From NCBI RefSeq assembly GCF_032854445.1, contig NC_088304.1, positions 3,288,001 to 3,352,000 of the forward strand: 64,000 bases of DNA, read 5' to 3'. Both the position numbers and the translations under genes were made by a program. Shown piece after piece: positions 58,743 through 64,000 of this stretch; within the stretch, counting starts at the first letter, position 1, and each line of letters starts with the position of its first letter. The stretch comes from Liolophura sinensis. Its lineage: Eukaryota; Mollusca; Polyplacophora; Chitonida; Chitonidae. The notes beneath the pieces are model-generated. The model worked only from the letters and a program-made list of their open reading frames with translations, made no database searches and was not told the DNA's origin.

Positions 58743-60557
58743 CTGTTGGGAAGAAAAGAAACTGATCAGTAATAAACATAGCATACGTTATTCAATTTTT
58801 GAACGAAATTTAGTGATTGCTCGAAGACTTTCCAAACCCGATCTATTGCTCACGATTGGTCGATGGTGATACATTCACCGAATCTGATTGATGTATTGAT
58901 TAACTGAATTCTTGTTATAATGTTTCGAGTGTTTTGCAAACCAATCAAATTGACATTCGAATCAATTAACTAGTTTTGCATTAATAAGGTGTATATTTAT
59001 ATATACAAGTAACATGCACACATATACATACATAAATGCAAAATCTTTTTTCAAACACAGTCTCGTTTCGTTACTTATTTTAACTGTACCTATTCCGAAG
59101 TACAATGAATTCCTACTGTACATAGCATCAAAATATAATAGTTGTACTTTCCAAAAATTAAATACGTACAAATGTATACATACATGAATTACTTCATCCG
59201 TTGAAATATTGCATGAGTTTGGGAGCTTCATGTTTCCTGTACCACTCAAAGAGAGAAACCCCTATAAGAACCTCTTGGGTAGACGCGCACACAATCGCGT
59301 CTGCGCAATGAAAGGTAGGTTTACGTCATTGTGAGTTCGTATGAGAAAATGCTTCCATCTTATGATAAACTTACCTCACTTCTGTCTCTACCTGAGCAAG
59401 TCCGCCTTTGAAGTTAATCAGTGAAAGCGCCTGATGACAATACATCAACGCTTTACTTATGAATCATGCTAAATGCGAGACGCAGGCTTTGATTAGTGGA
59501 GCGCATTTAAATGTGAGAGGCACCGTGCCATCTTACGGATAAATAACGAACTATTTCTGTCTTTAATTATTCTATTTGTAAAGATTCCCGGATCGTGCTC
59601 AAGGAAAACAACGGATGTGAAACATTTATGCCTCTATCGTCTCAATATCATCAAAGGGGTACCACGAGTGGACGGCTCGAGGAGTGGACGGTCGGCGTTA
59701 TCCTTCTCCTCCATTAGCTCTGTATGCAGACCCACCGTTGCGAGGACCCGGCGTCACACAACGCCAGACAGGTGACATGGGTCCAGATGGATACCTTTCG
59801 GTCTCGAGGGCTGTGTTTTTTTTTAAGCCAAATTACACAGATCGCTTTGAGAATCATAAGCGGGAAGCATATGCTTCCCATCTCCCAATTATCTCTCCGA
59901 GTGGCGAGGCGTTTAATGCAAAAAGCAGCAACTCTGTTGGAGGAGATTGCAGCATGGAAAAAAACACCTCCACACAGCCGAGTAATTATCATAATGTACA
60001 AAATTTCATTTGTCATCTTTCCTCCGCGCAGTCAATTAGTTCGTTAGCAGCCTTGGACATCACAAGAGCAAATGTTTGCAGTCTCGTAATTTCAGTATAT
60101 AGTGTCAGAGTAAACATTACTCAATTAACGTCACTTATTCTGACATAACTTGCTGAAGCGAGAGTTTAAACCAAAATTGGAAATGAAAATGTCAACGTTA
60201 TTACGCGATACTATGCGATATTACGTAGAACGCCACCGCAACCTCCACATGTTGAAGCTGGAAATCCGATATTTTCAGATCGCTCAACAGCTATAGTCAC
60301 GGAACGCTTGGTGTAAAGAGTGTAATGTTTAACTGAATCTTAAACATAAAATGGGAACGAAAGCCCCTCCCCTCACCCACCACCACCAAAAAAAAAAAAA
60401 AAAAAAGAAAGGAAAAAGAAAAACTGCTTGACTGCTTGGTTCAATTGTTTCTTAGGCAGATAGGAAACGTTCAGCAAAACCTGAAATAAATGTAGCAAGG
60501 AGAAATATTACCAAAACAAAAGTAAATGAATGGTAAAAACATAATATTAACTCTCAC
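58743..60557 (-). other. Tbx2/3 intron (phase 0) with a GC-richer block
   Basis: A GT-AG intron of 1815 bp: donor 'gtgaga' at 60557-60552, acceptor 'cccaacag' at 58750-58743. 59640-60060 is GC-richer than the rest. It has the direct repeat 'gagtggacgg' twice at about 59667 and 59684 and an open plus-strand frame of 154 codons. A poly(A)/AAG tract lies at 60388-60424. Confidence 0.8.
59640..60060. promoter_or_regulatory. Intronic GC-richer block, candidate enhancer or antisense exon
   Basis: It stands out from the AT-rich intron and is open on the plus strand (59684-60148), with the minus strand partly open too. It contains ACAGGTGAC at about 59768. No known domain is seen. A conserved intronic enhancer is more likely than a gene. 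Confidence 0.25.
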
Positions 60558-60704
60558 CTTTTCATTTTGGTAAGCCGTCACAGCGATGAACTCGGTCTCT
60601 TTAAACACATATGTCCGGAAGGCGCTATAAGGCAGCTGGAGGATGTCATTGGCGCGAACTATATGAAACCGAGGCTGGTACTTATGCATTGAATTAAGGA
60701 TTAC
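60558..60704 (-). CDS. Tbx2/3: Tbx2/3 exon: central T-box, 147 bp
   Basis: Acceptor 'tatgtttgcag' ends at 60705 and donor GAAAAG|gtgaga is at 60558/60557. The exon encodes exactly 49 residues: [29 protein letters not shown], then [20 protein letters not shown]. This is the strongly conserved dimer- and DNA-contacting core of the T-box. [11 protein letters not shown] and [11 protein letters not shown] are Tbx2/3 (optomotor-blind) signatures, whereas Tbx4/5 and Brachyury proteins differ throughout this segment. Small departures from the sequences I know are Val for Thr at the first position, Gln for Lys in NDILQLPY and Ala for Ser/Thr in YSAF. The family binds AGGTGTGA-type sites and mostly represses transcription in developmental patterning. 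The gene continues upstream beyond 64000. Confidence 0.97.
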
Positions 60705-63700
60705 CTGCAAACATAACGAAAACATTCGCATGAAACTTTCCTCAGGAAATGGTATTACATACATGCAAGTGCCTCACAGATACAATCATGTGGATACATA
60801 TTTCGAACTAAACGACCAGTGCCAGAAACGCTCTCCGTGCATGCGGCGTTGTTCTGAAATGAAACCCAGAAAGTCAAGATCCAAACGAGGAGCCAAAATG
60901 TTTGCTATGCATAATATGAATAAAGGAATGAAATCGTTTCAAAATTTATAAACCCTGTAATTATCTCTGTCTTAATGCCAAAAACGTTTTCCTTAAATAA
61001 CTGTGATTAATACTATTAATAATGTCTATGGGCGGTTGAACTGACTAAAAATTGCCATGCCATAAAGAAAAAAAAAAACAGCCATAACTAAGTCTTTGAC
61101 CAAAAAATGTTGCTGACTTTATCTTGCCATTAGATTTGTGTTGCAAAATCGAGCAGCGAACAAGCCAACCTACTGGCTACGTGTGGAAAACATAACCATT
61201 TTCATAAAGCTGTTAAAGTTATTCATGGAATGAACTGAGCTTGAATAGGTGTTTTGGATCTTCACATTTTCAAACTAGGTTAGATTTTCAGGCTGAAGTT
61301 CCTGTTTTATGAAATCTCTTCTCATCCTGACAATAAACATGGGTGAAATTCGCGAAAGACAATGAAAGCAAAAGCTATTAAGATATGGTCAGGGTTTGCC
61401 AGTAATGACCAGTAAAATAACCTCAGATTGCACACACCCTCAAATAATTATTTATTTTTCAAAGTTTGACAACATTTCAAGTAAACCGATTTTCTAGCAT
61501 AGTCTAGCATGTTTTACCCCTGCTGCATTTTCTGCGGAGGGAGGAAATTAGAACAGTTTTGTATCAACTGACGCTAGGTCTAATAGCATCAGGCAGCTGA
61601 GATGGTTATATAAATGCTTTACTTGCTGTAGCAACGGGCGGTCCATTTTGTGGTTCTATGAATTGACTTTTTAATACTTATCATTATGAAGACAACAGAT
61701 TACAGATTATGTAAGGAAGGACAGATCGCTAGAAAAAACAATGCCGCTGAAGACAAAAGCACCGGGAGGTAATAAACTACTCGTCTCTTGGTGAACTCAA
61801 ATTATGCCGCTTTGTGGGAGGTGTAGACAACGCTAATTCCAAACGACACGATGTGCACGCATCAAAATCGGCTGCAAAATTTTACGAAACCGCTCTTGTG
61901 CGCCATGTCAGTATTCTCATGATCTTTTGTAGCACAAGGTAATTAAGTCGGCAAAAATCAAACGGTGTTTGTCAGAATACAATAGCTAAGGCACGGGTTG
62001 TCATGGCTTGTGAATGCTATGCTTGTTGTCTCCCTGTGTAAGTCTCGTCATCTCGCGAGATAATGTGCTGTGTAATACGATCCTCTTTAAGCGTCCCTCC
62101 ATGCGCCATTCACGGGCGGTGTACCGTGTAACACTACGCAACAAAAAAGAGGTCAGAGTTTGAGGCACCTGCCTTCACCCTGCACCCAGTGCCCTGGTAA
62201 TTCCTGAATAAATTTGACAATGGCAAACAAGTTTCTTTTCAAGAACCTTTCATTTCGACAGGTATCGGTTACTGTTTTATTCAACAGATCTGACGAGTGT
62301 GGGACAAATTTCTAAATTATATAGCAATTCGACACCTAGGTTACCTATGTTGATACGAGCTCTGTATCCACAACGGAGCCCTGTCATTGTTCAAACCTCG
62401 TTCATGGGGGATTATTGGCGTGAAAGGAAGGATTATGGGGTGTGGGAGCCGCTAAATGCATGATAAAAAAAGTATCGAATTTCCCGATTTCCTAGTTGTC
62501 ATAACCAAGAAGAAAAATGTATATTCTCTAACCCAAATACTATATGCCAGTATTTGTTAAATGTATGTAACAAGTTTCCTTTAATAAACATAAAAACGTA
62601 CAGCAAAATCCATGACAATATCATGACAATATACAAAGTTATACTTTCACATTTAGGCCTAACGCTTTTATACAGACAAGACAGCTGATAAATATGTACA
62701 CGTCAGGCTGAATATCTTACATGCGGTATGTCTTTTCAAGGATATGTGAAGTGTACAAGCACACAGAGATGAAATTAATTCAGAAATTCTTATTTTAGAA
62801 TGTTTGTAAAAAAAGGAACGTGTAAAATCATTTTTTTTCCTGTTAAAACCGCTGTATATGTACATCAGCGGTAATTTCTATACTTAATCATTCACGACAA
62901 TACTGCTTGCAGATATGTTCACTTTGAAAAAGAAAACTGTGAAAAGACACAAGTTTTTCCAGCATGCTCAATCTTTGATTTTTGTCTGACTCTGCCTTCC
63001 ATGTTTCGAATAACACACCAAGAAAAAAATCTGATAATAATAATAACGCTAACTGTAAGTGGTTCAGGCACTCGTTGACTACATTCCCTATCAATAATGC
63101 TTACATTATACCCTTAACACAACACATCTGATTTTCAGAATATTCAACTAGACTACCTTGCAAAGGAAGGCAAATACTAGGAAAATATCTTTTTTCTTTA
63201 TAGATAGTTGTCATTGGAAACTATGAGCACCATGAAAGTTAAGAAGTATTTATGCAAAAATTGTGAACGGATATCACCGTACGTGGGACAAGCACGGATA
63301 ATGAGCGTTTCTTCAAAGGTCATATCAGCGTGGAATGGAAGAGGCAGAATAGACATGAAGAAAACAGGTATCACCAAACTATTCTGACAATCGATCAGTG
63401 ATTGATTGGTTTCATTCTTAAAACGCAAATGTTAGATTTTCAAAATGTTCTAACCGTCATAATGATACAATGTGTAAAATGTTGTAAAATGTGAGTACTA
63501 ACATTTTAAAATGTCATGCAGTTTAATGCATGATTGTTTACTAGTTACATTACACGGCATTATGTAATATTTGCAATGCAAAACGCATCATAAAGGTGTG
63601 AAACACAACACCTGCATGAATTGTTTATTTGACTATTCAAATAATTTTTATCTTTAGATTACAGCATAGTCTTAGAGTTTTGTGAAGTGTTAAAGTAATT

Positions 63701-64000
63701 GTTCATGTAATAGTATAGATACATTGTGCACACGTATCTTGAATTTAACTTCATTGAAGTTATATACAACATTTCATTTCAGTTTTTAAAAGTTTTGTAA
63801 TTAATTTGGCAGGACCAAAAACAAAACAATCATCATGTCAATACACCGACATATCATTCAATTCCATGGCTGGAAATGTCGTATGAAATATGAAATTTAA
63901 TAACTGAATTCAGTAGGAAACGCTGCATCAACATGACTTGACAAATATCCTCGGCCATGTATATTCATTTAATATCAGCGCTGCACAGTTTCACTCGAAA
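60705..64000 (-). other. Tbx2/3 upstream intron, continues beyond window
   Basis: No earlier T-box exon was found on the minus strand, so at least 3.3 kb of intron lies here and the 5' end of the gene is outside. 61740-62250 is GC-richer and unique-looking (with CTCGCGAG at about 62051 and several CpG sites) and may be an intronic regulatory element. No repeat family of this window was recognised in it. Confidence 0.65.

Noticed and set aside
59684-60148. 154-codon plus-strand ORF inside the Tbx2/3 intron as a gene
   Set aside because: No domain, no splice or poly(A) support. Kept only as a GC-richer block of possible regulatory interest.
60705-64000. Search for the N-terminal T-box exons of Tbx2/3
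   Set aside because: No minus-strand segment resembling the expected N-terminal T-box blocks was found, so they are taken to lie beyond the window.

Overview
This is animal nuclear DNA, not bacterial. It has split genes with GT-AG introns, long AT-rich non-coding stretches, tRNA-derived SINEs, MITE-like foldback elements, microsatellites and many minisatellites. The commonest SINE ends in tandem AAAT after a conserved 'gcgtaaaacaccaatc' 3' domain. A second SINE ends in CACT repeats. Repeats of this kind and the type of T-box protein present suggest a lophotrochozoan, most likely a mollusc or a brachiopod-like animal. That placement is an inference without database support.

The only gene I can name with confidence is the 3' part of a Tbx2/3 (optomotor-blind class) T-box gene on the minus strand. 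It has four coding exons at 60704-60558, 58742-58666, 57502-57291 and 55606-54423. They join in frame into 539 residues covering the C-terminal part of the T-box and the whole C-terminal regulatory region. The N-terminal exons are not in the window and should lie beyond 64000. A second gene is represented only by its last coding exon on the plus strand (32846-33006), with a 3' splice site, stop codon and AATAAA signal. Its product is not recognised. The two genes converge, with about 21 kb between their 3' ends.

Layout: 1-32.8 kb holds no convincing exon but has minisatellites (1.7, 6.7, 8.1, 10.7-12.4, 22.4 kb), SINEs, two MITE-like families and several GC-richer, unique-looking islands. 32.8-33.2 kb is the plus-strand terminal exon and its 3' UTR. 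33.2-54.0 kb is the intergenic space, with many SINEs, minisatellites at 37.7, 42.4, 45.4, 50.1 and 51.6-52.7 kb, a 0.9-kb foldback around a long (TA)n tract (46.3-47.2 kb), and islands rich in CAGGT/ACCTG. 54.0-64.0 kb is the Tbx2/3 gene.

A lone developmental transcription-factor gene in gene-poor DNA with GC-richer islands fits a cis-regulatory domain around Tbx2/3, which is an inference. Long ORFs elsewhere are explained by tandem repeats or chance. No CRISPR array, operon, rRNA, functional tRNA or transposase gene was seen. The strongest unusual observations are a minisatellite apparently amplified from a SINE core, a foldback MITE inserted inside a SINE, the large (TA)n foldback, a predicted G-quadruplex in the Tbx2/3 3' UTR, and the CAGGT-rich islands.
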